From assembly GCA_020536535.1 (NCBI GenBank), contig JAHLWZ010000231.1:1-64000 (forward strand): a DNA stretch of 64,000 nucleotides. The letters are read 5' to 3'. Every line of letters begins with the position of its first letter. Positions within the stretch are counted from its first letter, which is position 1. Shown in pieces: positions 1 through 10,883 of this stretch. Position numbers and translations under genes: made by a program. The DNA is from Pelomyxa schiedti. Its lineage: Eukaryota; Evosea; Pelobiontida; Pelomyxidae. The notes under the pieces are model-generated. The model saw only the letters and a list, made by a program, of their open reading frames with translations. It made no database searches and was not told where the DNA came from.

Positions 1-309
1 ATAGTAAATGGTCCTTCCCAGCGTGCTTCTCTTGGTGATTTGGAAAGCTGGAGACATACCTGTTACGGAGTTTCGGCTTGATCTGTAGCTCGCCAGTATG
101 AGTTGCAAGTATTCATCCCAGAATTCCTTATTGTCATATATTTAGTATGCTCAATAGCGTCTTATTGAATCTTTCTCCATACCATTTGTTTGGTCTGCGC
201 GCTGAACTTATGCGGTGTTCAATGTTGAATAGAGTTTTCATTTGAACCACCAAATAATTCAAGAAGTGAATTCCTCTATAAGATAGTAGTATGTCTGGTG
301 CCCCCTTAT
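1..309 (-). mobile_element. Ty3/gypsy-like integrase relic, copy 1
   Basis: Read on the minus strand, this segment encodes the second half of a retroviral-type integrase core in broken frames. Visible pieces are the block around the second catalytic Asp, the block rich in Asn-Gly and Glu-Arg-Phe-Asn, and the WDEYL...SYRSSRN...TGMSP stretch typical of Ty3/gypsy elements. The codon expected for the catalytic Asp reads Tyr here, and the frame shifts and stops after the middle block, so the copy is dead. It matches 57901-58209 over its whole length in inverted orientation. It runs off the left edge of the window, so its full extent is unknown. Confidence 0.8.
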
Positions 310-810
310 GTCCAGTACCTGGATTTGGTTGTCTTATAGGCTCTCACAGAATACAAGTCACATGGGAACCATGGTATTCTGCATCTGGACTTTAAATTAA
401 CTGATAAATCACAACGCCCAAACGAAAAATATCGATAACGATACATGAAAACTCCACTCAGTGAAAAAATTAACACCACATAGGCAACAGAAGCGGCTAT
501 TCTCCACCCTTTTTCACCCTCAGACTTTGTTACCAAGTAAACTGTTATTTGTAAGTTACCACAGTATTATTACTACATGGAAATTGACCCACCATATGCA
601 ACAATGGAACCAATCCCTGTTACTGTAATGCCATCCACAGACAACCATTTTTTCCAATTCGATACATGTTGAGGCGAATCGAGAAGACCAGCCAATAAAT
701 AACACGAGGGATTGTGGTGCAAGCATAAACATGAGAAGTACAATTGGTGTACACCTCTGTCAGAATTTCAAAAGACAACCAAATCCAGGTCCTGGAGATG
801 ATCTGCTACT

Positions 811-922
811 GTACTCAAATGCGTAGGTATCAACACCAACACCATTGTGCATCATGTAGTTTTCAAGTGACTGTGAGCATGAAGTGGCAAGGTAGACTTC
901 AGAGCTTGGTTTGCACAGTCAG
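811..922 (-). pseudogene. Broken copy of a uba3 exon
   Basis: The minus strand here reads nearly the same peptide as an exon of the uba3 gene at 49261-49370: the [11 protein letters not shown] stretch, then a Gly-Val-rich loop and TYAFEY. A 6-base insertion lies upstream of SCSQ. The similarity stops abruptly on both sides and no other uba3 exon is next to it. It therefore looks like a dispersed fragment rather than a second gene. It sits between pieces of mobile-element-like sequence, which suggests capture or repair-associated copying (inference). Confidence 0.7.
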
Positions 923-1387
923 GTGGAGGTGGATTGAAAGCCCTCCTACACGTCACCCCGACCACACTGATCAAACATCCCACATAGCTGCTATTGGGGA
1001 CCGCACACCCATTACTGTGAACAAGCCCTCTGGTTCATGGGCCACGCAGGCTGAAATGTTTGATGCGCATCGTGGGTTCCATGCTGCTAAAAAGCATTGG
1101 GAAGTTTGAGTTCTATTGCTAGAGCACAGGCCCAACAGGAACCCTGGACCCATTGCCATTCACTGCACCCGTCTCAGCCAATTGGATCTGGGACCAAGCC
1201 TCCAACAGACAGTTCCGCGTGTGAAAGGCTTGCGTCCTTCTTTGACAGTGCAAGTCTTCCATTTTGTAGATTGAAAAAGAGTGCCAAATTCAGGCACAAC
1301 AACTTGCTTGAACGAAGTTGGAGAAGGCAGTGTCCTCAAGTTGGTAAAGTGACAAACGGTGAATTATTTCACCGAAGATAAACGGCT
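923..1387. other. Intergenic, nothing recognised
   Basis: Open frames here are short and show no domain-like pattern. It lies between the uba3 fragment and the start of the cPLA2-NACHT gene and should contain that gene's promoter. I see no clear TATA or other motif. Confidence 0.4.
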
Positions 1388-4300
1388 ATGAGCAACGCAC
1401 CGTTTCGTGTGGAAGAAGAAAACGCCATCAATGCAAGGAAAAGAGTCGCTCGCGTTGCACTCGAAAAGTTCCTACGGAAGGTATACTTCAGTTTTTACAT
1501 TCCCAATCTAACACTCACAGCCCCCAAACACAACACAAGTGACAGAAACAACCGCACCGACTTCGGTATCTCATCCGGCTTCGTCAACATCATTGTCACC
1601 AAAACCGGTGGCTATAAAAACTCTCACAAGGCCAACATCACATGCTACGGAAGGAGGGAGAGCTACTACAGTCAGCACGTGTACAGTTGTAACAGACAGG
1701 GGTGTAAAGACTGAAGTAGGAACCCCTGTGATTGCACAGTGCGGTTCCGGAGGTGGAACAATGGCATCACTGACAGCATCAAGCTCTAGACCACAATCAC
1801 AATCAACTTCGTCGCCGGCGTGTACAACGAGCACATGTACAGAACGAGGAGGAGCAAAGACCGTGGAAGCAGAACCACTTGTGATTGCGATATGTGGGTC
1901 TGGTGGTGGAATGAGGGCAATGCAGAGCATGGTTGGGTTCATGGACGGCCTCAGCCACATCGGCCTGCTGGACGCCGTCACATTCGCCGTTGGTCTCTCT
2001 GGAAGCACGTGGTGCCTCAGCCAGTGGGTTTGTGACACGGAAGGCAACCCATTCCATGGTAGCACTTGCGCTGATGATCCGTGGCGGGCCGGTGGGCCCC
2101 CTTTCGATGAGAGAAGGCACACTCACTCGGAGCTCAAGAAGATGCTGAGCCAACACTCCTGGTTAACTGCATGTGGTGAGGTAGCCGCTTGCGTTGTAAG
2201 AAAAGGGAGCCTGGTGGGTGGATGGGCTGAATTTCTGTCGGATGTCGTGTTGAGCAGGCGTCACCTGGAGTCGACAAGGTTCAGCCAATGCAAGAACCGC
2301 CTTGCTGACGGATCATTCCCGATTCCAGTGTGCACTGCCATCAGCGAAAATGAACAAGACAACTGGGACTGGGTTGATTTCACACCGTTCACGGTGAGGA
2401 AGTGTGGAACCCCTTTGAAGGCAACTGAAAACCTCAGTGATGACACCCTCCCACATTTGATGGCTGTCTGGGGCAGTTTCTTTGCCGTTGATTGGAAGGG
2501 CTGGCATGCAGAAATCCCGAAAGTACTAAAGTGGCTACCGGCTATATCCACTGTCCCGGAACCTGGGCGGAAAAGAAAGGCAATGGCCTGCGAAACTGCG
2601 TTTGAAGAGAACATCGGGAACCTTCGAGACGCAGGCATTGACTTCAATGTTCCTCTTCCGGCTCTCCGTGGTCGTGGTGTTGATGTTGTTCTTGTCATGG
2701 ATGCCTCCGAAGGTGCTAAAGGCGCTAAGGAACTCGCACTTGCAGTGAAAGCTGGTCATATCGGCGTTGCCGAAGAGGATAAAAACTTACTTACTAGGGA
2801 TTTTGGACCTCGGGAAAGGTGCCGGTTGTTCTATCCCGAAAGAACTGGCCAGCCCGCAATTGCCTATTTCTTGTGCCACACACAGAGTGCCACTGTAAAC
2901 TTGCAGTACGAACCACAGCACGTCGAGGGTATTGTTCAATCAGTGTGCAATGCTGTTATTTCTGAATCTGGGACACTGAGGCAGTTTCTTAGACGGTTAG
3001 AGGACGCCAAGAGATCTGCTGTGATTCCTGTCATGCCATGCGGCTCCAGGCAAAGCCCTCTGAGGGAGGTCGTGCGCCCGGCGTTGAAGCAGTGCTACTG
3101 TAAGTTGTATGAGCTCATGGCACTGCTGGACCACTTGGGCCACATGCAACATCGCCCGCCATTCTCTGTTCTTTACACTTCCCTGCAGGTTGCAGATGCC
3201 GGTATGCATGGTGGCCTCGGACAGTCCGTTGGAATAGATGTGCTGTGGAGTGCTGTTCTACGAACTGGGAACACACGGTGTGTTGTGGAAGGTGACCCGG
3301 GCTCGGGGAAAAGCACTCTGGTCAAATTCCTGGCACGCGAACAAGGAACCGTTGAGATGGAACAGCAATTCGGAGCCATTGTTGTTGTGGAATTACGGGA
3401 GCTCTGCAGCACTGTAATACCTTCACACGAGCCTCTCAGTCTACGCAACTGTGTCCAGGAATACTTACTGCGTGTGCTCAAATTGGACTGCTCCATCGTC
3501 CAGGCTCTATTCTTGGCAGACCCAAATGATATTCTGTGGGTCTTTGATGGGTTTGATGAAGTCGACACACGGAGATGGGAGAGTTTTCTGGACGAACTTG
3601 TCCACAATCACTTGGATTGGGCACCTTGCGTTATGGTCACATCAAGACACGACCGCCGACACCAATTCTTCACTGCTGCAACCACGGTCATCGTGCAACA
3701 GTGGAACCCTGCAGAAATTGACACTTACATCAAAAGATACTTTGACTACGTCAATGAATTTGGAAGCACCGCTGATTCACGAGCCATACAGGCTTCTAGT
3801 GTTTGTAAGTTTATTTCAGACAACCCAGAGCTCGCAAGAATGGCCAAAACACCACTTCTCTGCGAAATAATTTGCACTGTTTACAGCAAGATCCAGAGTG
3901 ACACAAACCCTAGTGTGACAACAATTTTCAAACACCTTGTCGCCTATGCTTGGGAACGCACAAAAACCAAACTAAGCATCGCTGATGATAGTCCAGGTTG
4001 GCACCAAGATATGAGGGCTGCCAACTATATTCTCTGTGAAAGGTCATATGACACCACTATTGGCACCATGGCTGACGACTTGGCTGGAGTTTTTCGGCTT
4101 AGCATGAATAAGCCAATCGAAAAACTGGCATGTTGTTGTGGGTTGGTCAGGCGGTGTAGCCGGTTTGACTATGACACAAATGTCCACGGGTTCCGGTTCA
4201 TTCACAAGACTTTGGAAGAATTCTTCACAGCTTGGCACATCTGCAGCAAAAAGAATGCGCCCATTGCCACTGCATTACTTGATGGAATCTTTGTTGATCA

Positions 4301-5801
4301 AAGTACCCAACAAAGTATCAAATGGTCGCCGAAGGAGCGCAACCTCGTTCTGTTCATTGCAGGTTTCATCCACAGTTCCAAGAAGCACTATATCAAGCAA
4401 ATCCAAGAACCCTTCATTGGATCATTGTTGGCAGTTTTCAACTTCAATTATAAGACCAACTATCAAGAGCTTAGTGCGGATCTATCTCGCGATGCATCTC
4501 ATCCAACACGTGACAGGTGGCGTGTTCAACTTGGCCTGGATGCCGTTGTTGCAGCCGTTACACTGCTTGGTAGTTATGCAACTGAGCGCTTCCTGAAGAG
4601 CATCAGACCATATGGGTGGCAGGCATCTCGGGTGATTCCAAGATCTTTGACCTTGAAAGTTGCACCTTGGATATATCGCTTGCTTGCAGAGCCTTGTGCT
4701 CGATATGGCAATCTAGACATGCTAAAAAGGGTAGTAATTTATGCAGCAGGTGAGATGGATCAGGCTCTCTTGGAAGCCCATCTTTCTGGTCAACAGCGCG
4801 CCATTGATTGGCTCACTTCCATGAACGCCGGTGGCGTTTCCATCAGAATCCCAGCCAGGATGGGAAATCACCAAGCTGTTTGCCAGATGCTGGCACAGGT
4901 GCAAGATATTGAAAAGAAAAAGGAGCAGGCCCTCGAGGCAGCATTTGAGGCAACCAATAATGGGCAAGCTTGCGTGTTGAGTGAGTTGTGTAAACTCTAC
5001 TCACCAAATGATCTCCTAGATGGTATACTAACCATAGCTTGCAAATTGATAGATCCCCGAATGGAAGAACTGTCAAAAGTTCTTAATACAACGCTTGTAA
5101 GATGTTCTTGCTTCAGAGGAGTAACAAAAGTCTACCTCCCAAGCTTTCTCTCCAAAGAGAAAGCCAAAAAGATGTGTTTCGAGATTGCCGAATCTCTTCC
5201 AGCCCTCACTTCCCTGGACACATTTACGATGTTGCCTGAAGATGGCATACGTGCCATTGCCAAGTCATGCGGAGCTATCACTGAGTTGCGCTGTCGCCTG
5301 AGTCTGAACGGTTTTTGTGGCGCTGCACCGTTTTTCCAGTCACTCCGTTCTCTGCACTTGGACAACGAACTGAAGGGCAGCCTACCAAATCACTCAGTCG
5401 TCCTTCCATCACTCACTTCTCTTTACTTGTATTCTGGTGTATCATTACTAGCTCCTTTGTGCCCAGGACTGACATCTCTCACTTGCATCTCCTCTAAAGG
5501 TGTCACCAACGAAGATGCTTGTGCCCTGGCACGCTACTGCACTTATCTCACAACCCTTCGCTTGTACCGCACTACCAGTGAAAGTGTGGCTGCCATCGCC
5601 AATCACCTTGTTTCCTTGACAGACCTTACTCTCGAAAATTATGACTTTATAGAGGGACCAGTACCGACAGACGTTGACGCGAACCCCATTGTTGTGCACT
5701 GCCCTCGTCTACGGAGGCTTTTTCTGGGTCCTACCATTCACCCAACGTCATCGAGTTCGAGAAACTCCAATGGTGCCCCTCCCAAGGTAAATCTCCTTTA
5801 A
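1388..5801 (+). CDS. cPLA2-NACHT fusion protein with leucine-rich C-terminus (NLR-like)
   Basis: Two exons: 1388-1480, a 40-nt intron 1481-1520 (GTATAC...CTAAC...CAG), then 1521-5801, giving 1457 aa. The frame is continuous across the join, which fixes the start. Residues about 157-165 hold the oxyanion loop GSGGGMRAM and 189-195 the nucleophile elbow GLSGSTW. Near residue 400, DAGIDFNVPLP carries the catalytic Asp. This is the cytosolic phospholipase A2 (group IV) layout, so fatty-acyl ester hydrolysis of membrane phospholipids is expected. Residues about 621-631 are Walker A (GDPGSGKST) and about 701-712 Walker B (WVFDGFDEVD), as in NACHT ATPases, followed by a helical region with an FIHKTLEEFF motif. 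Residues about 1225-1430 are leucine-rich and LRR-like. The sequence just before the stop looks like a splice donor (AAG|GTAAAT), so one more exon is possible. By analogy with NLR proteins, the NACHT would gate the lipase (inference). Confidence 0.88.
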
Positions 5802-7150
5802 TACTCCACGCAAAGTTAATGCACTCATTAGACATCACCCCAAAACCACTCAAAACCAGCCACTGTTGACAGGTTTCCCTTCTTTATCCTATTAGTGTCT
5901 CACTTTCACTGTCAGTGAACAAGGAGGTCCGTCATGGACTGAAAAGACCGCTACGGTTTGCTACCCCGTACGAATCTCAATAGTAACTAGTAAAATAGGG
6001 AGATTTAAGCATCACCGAGGGAGGAAGTTTCTTCAAGGACTCTGGATCCTCTGGCGTGGACCTCACCACTTGGCGAGCTCATACTTCACACCGAAGTACG
6101 GATCATAGGCACTCGGTACCCCATCGACTTGTCTACTTGTTTCCAACTAACTCAAAATCAAAAGAACTCCAATACAACTGAGCCACCAAAGTGGGATCCT
6201 GATCAGAAACACCCTGGTGATGCTGGTGATGACACTCTCCAACAAACCAAGTCCAGTGAGTTCCTCTTCTTTTTTTTGAATGCATTTCCCTTTTCTCTAA
6301 CCAAGTGCATGGCATCCCAGGTGATCAACAGAAACAACAACCCTAAATTATGCCCTGGCCTAGTCATTAGCAGGCAGTTTCTTCTGGCTGTTTTGCCTTG
6401 ACACATAACGTGGATGGAAACATGAAAAAATAAACAAACTTTTTGAGAGGAAAATAAAAGAATCCCGCGCTTTATGGAGAAACAGAGGCTTCTTTTTTCA
6501 AAAACCAACAAGTAAGGGCACATTTCTCTTTACTTTCTGTTGACAATTAATTATAGGGAAATGGCGTGACACTGTTGCATGAGACTGACCAATTGCGGAT
6601 ACATCCATTCACCTCTGTCATGAATGAGGTTCTTGAATGCCGCCGGGATTGCCTCTGTTTATTGTGGCGTTAATGATGCTTGTCCCGTTTTGTGTTATTG
6701 TTATTGAGTGAATGAACTACCTTCTCCGAGATAGGCACCACTCAGTGCCCCTGTCAATGCAGCAGTGGAATCTAAAATAGAATTACTGCAAGATGTTGCT
6801 CGAAAAAGAAAAATGCTGGCTCACCAGTGTCACCACCAGCAGAAATGGTGAGGGTTATGGCCTCAAGGAAATTCGAAGGCTTTGTCAAAAAGCAATAAAA
6901 TGCCCACATGACTGAGGACACAACATTCCCGGAGATGCCGTCACCGGTCCCATCATTGTAATCTCTTCCTGTTAGAGTTCAGAAATAGGAAGAAAAGAGC
7001 TGTGGAAGAGTGACAAAAACCAAGGCCTGAAAGCGCCGAAGCAGCACGGCTTGATGACGAGCCCACAACTTCTTCAAGCGTACGAAAGTATTCTGTGTAT
7101 CTGGTGTCAATCTGCCGATGTCACTCTGATTAGAAACATTATGGAATGTG
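5802..7150. other. Intergenic, no supported gene
   Basis: This stretch has a few short open frames. One at about 6129-6260(+) is Gln/Asn/Pro-rich and could be a last exon of the preceding gene, reached through the donor-like site near 5786. I could not join it in frame with confidence, and the rest shows no domain-like pattern. Confidence 0.35.
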
Positions 7151-9362
7151 CTAATGGGGAAAACCGACTTTCACTGCAATCAGGGATACTTGGGCAATGA
7201 AATAGTGCGCACTCAGATGGTTGTTTGAAGAAGAAGAAGAAGAATGACGATGGTGAGGGGAATGACTGTGCCGTGCGTGGTGATGTACAGAAGAGTGCGA
7301 TGATGATGGTGAAGACTTTGGGGGATATTTATGAGATGAGCTGGATTGATCGAGGGGAGTGGAGGGATTACTTTTTGGGGGCGATTGTGCCCTTGGTGGA
7401 TGCGTGTGTACCTGGAGTTGTGTTGGTAATTGTGAAGGAGCAGGCACTTCCCGTTGGTATTGAAGTGGTGGTGAGTGACTACTAGGTAAAGTCGGATTTG
7501 GGTCCTGCGGCTGACCTGATGGTAGATGAGCTGTTTGTTCCTGTTTCTTTTCAGAGGGTGGAGTTTCCCCTGGTACTGAATTTATGTGACTTTTTTCTGG
7601 AGTTGAAACTGAAGTGCATTCTGTGCTCAATGGTACTGCTGCCGGTGTTGTGACTTCAGTGCTGATTGTAGCTGCGGAGTTAATTGTGTTTGATGTAGTG
7701 TTTGTCTTTGTGTCTACAGGTTGTACTGTTTCTTTTGGACTTGGCTTTGTGGAAGAAATTGGTGAGCTTACTGGGACTGTGTTTGGCTTCGGCGTTGTGA
7801 GTGTTGTATTTGCTATTGTTGAAGTGGTGGTTGTGCTGGCAATTGTGCTACTTGCACTAGGTACGGTGCTGTTTGTAGTAGTAGTAGAGTTGAGAAGATG
7901 GGGGTGAGGAAGTTGAATGAATAGGTGAAAATGACGCGGTTGTGGCAGATTTATCGGGAGCAGAGGTTTTCATTTCAACATCTGTACTCTCTGCTTTGGA
8001 TTTTGGTGATAGTGATGCTGATTTTGATGTTGCAGAAGGAATTTTTGGTACTGGAGGCAATGGTGTAGGCTTTGGATCTGCTGGGGTTGTGGGTGCTTTT
8101 GTCAGGTCTTTTGGAGGCGGTTCCTTTGGTGTGTCTGAAGATGTGGATTTCTGTGCTGGAGTTTGTGTGGCCTTTGGAGTGGGTGCAGTGGAAGGGGGAG
8201 CTCTTTTAGGAGTTTTACGAGTGGCAAAAAGTGTGGGTCCGGATGGCTTTTCTGGGGTGGATTGGGGGGGTGCAGGCTTTGGAGTTGGTGTTGCCTGAGG
8301 TGTTCTTGTAGTAGGGGGAGGTTTCGATCCCCGAGCGGCAGTACCTGTTATTGACTGCTTGCCTGTTGTCGCTTGTTTAGGAATAGATGGAGCTCCGGGT
8401 TTTGTTGAAGCTGGTGCTTTGGTATTTTGAGGTATCATGTTTAAAAGTGTTGTGACTGAGAGGTGTTGCTGCCCTCTTGTGGTGGCAGTGTTGTTGTTGA
8501 ACATACCTTTCTGTTTCTCAATAAACTCCCTCACAAGGGATATCTTGGAGTCATCCAAGATTCTTGCTGTTTCGGTTTGTTTAGAACCATCAGGGTGATG
8601 CATCACATGATGGTGATCATCCCGATGGGCAACCGTTCTATTCCCTGCCTCTTGAGAGTGGGAATTCAGGAATTCAATAAGCAGTGGTCTTGTCTGAGAA
8701 ACCAAAGGTGTTTCTCTTTTTGGACGTCCAGGGTTTGCAACCTCTGTGTTGTTTTCTCTTCTCTGAAAAGAATGGCTGCTGATGCAGAGATTGTGTCGTT
8801 TCAAAGTCCTCCGTGGGATGTGACCAACAATGCGCACTAGTGTGCGAGCCACTTGGTGGTCATGTCTGGCTTTGGCACTGGTGTGCTCCTCAGCGATGTT
8901 CTTGAACATCAATTGAAGCTGTCCCATGCCAATCCCATCAGAAGGAGATGTGGGGAATTTGATTGCTGACCTCAAGGCATTTTGTCCTTGAATGTCTCCC
9001 CCTGGAGGAAGAAGAAGAAATCAATGTTAAAACTATGATGAAATAAATCCAACCACACACACAGGGCCGATTTGAATGTGTGTGTATATGTACGTTGTAT
9101 GTTTTGGGTAGACATAGCAGTAACCTAAATACAACACACGACACACAACAGTGGGGCCATCAATTATAGCATACCCAACAAATGAACAACACTGTTTAGT
9201 GTCTGCAACGTCTTCCAACGTTGAAGACCCTGCTGCAGCGAAAAAGATTGCATTCCTTGGTTGATGTTTTGCGAGACACTCCTTCACTTGTGACTTGTGT
9301 GTGAAAACGTTCCCTGTCCGCGCTGAGTTGTTGCTGTAGAATCGATCACCTCTTATTCTTTG
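7151..9362 (-). CDS. Low-complexity Pro/Ser/Thr-rich protein, N-terminal part unrecognised
   Basis: Coding runs on the minus strand from about 9362 to a stop at 7151, and the 5' end is not settled. An exon at about 9130-9362 reads a folded-looking segment (FVGYAIIDGPTVV). A second exon starts at about 9000 after a pyrimidine-rich acceptor and reads QLQLMFKNIAEEHTSAKARH and a basic region. The rest is low complexity: Pro/Thr/Lys-rich, then Ser/His-rich near the end. A frame change near 7930 is explained by an intron of about 70 nt (GTCATT...CAAACAG). I recognise no domain. The stretch 8221-8432 is almost identical to part of the PWWP protein gene at 10674-10883, so the two are either paralogues or one gene split by the assembly. 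Confidence 0.5.
8221..8432. repeat. Near-identical duplicated segment, copy A
   Basis: About 210 bases match 10674-10883 in the same orientation with only a couple of substitutions (for example near 8342 and 8393). Similarity ends sharply near 8433, where the two genes diverge. The other end of copy B abuts the assembly gap, so the true length of the repeat cannot be seen. Confidence 0.9.
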
Positions 9363-10573
9363 AATTTGATGTGTGCACCGATCTAATCGAATATGTTGTG
9401 ATTAGCAACAAAACCTAAACTTTAGAAACGCAATGGTCTGGTGTTTTTTTTATTGACCCAAATGGCCCTCAGATGGGGCGGTCATTTTACGATTTTCCTG
9501 TGGTTTTTCCTCTATGTAAAATGACCGCCCCTGGCCTCCAGATATGTACTTATCTTGGAGGTCTATGATTCCCTTTGGCAGAGGATGTTACAGAAGCTGT
9601 GCCAGTGCATGTTAGAACGAAACAGCACTTTCCGGGAGAACAATCAGATGTGAACAATAAAAAAACCCCACAACAACACATAGGTGGTGGGCCCAGAGCT
9701 GTGACAAACAACGACACCCACATAGACACACGACCAACACTCACATTGACAGGAGGTCCTCATCGTCTTCTTTTTATAAAAACTCTTCTTTTAGTTTAGG
9801 TTTTTCACCTTATTAGCGGTATCAGTTTATTCCTTTCTTTTCTTTTTTTCTAGATGATTCGAGTTCACACTTTATAACCAGGTTGTGTTGCAACTTGTCG
9901 GCTGCTGAGATGGCAGTGTGTCCACAGTAAATCCCCCTTCCCCTTATCACCACTCAACAACAACAGGACAATGGGTGCCACTGAATAGTGCATTCCAGGC
10001 TTTACCCACCTTCACCCGCTTCCCCTCGGCACTGTCTGATTAGACTTACCCTAAAAATCATTAATCAGCGTTTTCTCATCCATCTGGCAGGAATCGGCTT
10101 CACGCAACAGCTTTTGATAAATCGATAAAACAAAAGTTTCCGTTCTGGAAGTTCCAGCTGGCGCTGGAAATGCCAGCTGACAAAAAAAAAAAAAATGGTT
10201 TTTTGGTTGTGCTGGTTCCCAGCTGAATCACTCAGTTCTTCCTTTCTGTCCTGTTTCCGAACTGATTCAATAAAAAAAAATATTTTTTTTCTTGCGACGT
10301 AAAAACAACCCGCCCACCCACTGCTCCCACGCTCCCACGCTCCCACGCTCTCACATGCCCAGCGAGCATACAATCGCCCACGCTCCCGCGCTGCACTCCC
10401 AGTGAGCACGCAATCGCACCATCAATTCTGTTAAATGGTGTACCGAAGGTGCCCAACTTGGGAAAAAAACGACGAAAAGGAGAAACCTGAAACGCCTGAT
10501 GCATCAGTACAGGCGCACTGCTTGGTGCGTCTGTGCAACCAAACCGTTTGTGTTGTCTTGGTTTTTTTTTTTT
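9363..10573. other. Non-coding stretch with hairpin and short tandem repeats
   Basis: No gene is supported here. It contains a perfect 16-bp inverted repeat (9475-9490 against 9516-9531). A GCTCCCAC-type tandem repeat lies at about 10319-10350, followed by two diverged copies of a unit ending in CAATCGC. The sequence close to the gap is poly-T. Confidence 0.6.
9475..9531. repeat. Perfect 16-bp hairpin
   Basis: The left arm GGGGCGGTCATTTTAC (9475-9490) is the exact reverse complement of the right arm GTAAAATGACCGCCCC (9516-9531), with a 25-base T-rich loop. It lies in a gene-free stretch, so it may be a small mobile-element relic, a structured RNA or a regulatory stem. Confidence 0.85.
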
Positions 10574-10673
10574 NNNNNNNNNNNNNNNNNNNNNNNNNNN
10601 NNNNNNNNNNNNNNNNNNNNNNNNNNNNNNNNNNNNNNNNNNNNNNNNNNNNNNNNNNNNNNNNNNNNNNNNN
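10574..10673. other. Assembly gap of exactly 100 N
   Basis: The run of N has the conventional length of a scaffold gap of unknown size. It interrupts the 3' part of the PWWP gene and lies directly next to copy B of the duplicated segment. Repeated sequence probably caused the break. Confidence 0.97.
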
Positions 10674-10883
10674 TGGCAAAAAGTGTGGGTCCGGATGGCT
10701 TTTCTGGGGTGGATTGGGGGGGTGCAGGCTTTGGAGTTGGTGTTGCCTGAGGTGTTCTTGTAGTAGGGGGAGGTTTCGATCCCCGAGCGGCAGTGCCTGT
10801 TATTGACTGCTTGCCTGTTGTCGCTTGTTTAGGAATAGATGGAGGTCCGGGTTTTGTTGAAGCTGGTGCTTTGGTATTTTGAG
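10674..10883. repeat. Near-identical duplicated segment, copy B
   Basis: Partner of 8221-8432, same orientation, truncated by the gap on the left. It encodes a Pro/Thr/Lys-rich stretch in the same frame as copy A. Confidence 0.9.

Noticed and set aside
744..1109. Open frame on the plus strand as a gene
   Set aside because: It is the antisense of the uba3 exon fragment and shows no domain; the similarity explains the sequence.
8315..8335. tRNA B-box-like GGTTTCGATCCCC (also at about 10770)
   Set aside because: It lies inside a Pro/Thr-rich coding frame and no matching A box or cloverleaf was found.
10435..10806. Open frames running through the N run
   Set aside because: They exist only because N is treated as coding; the flanks are poly-T and a repeat.
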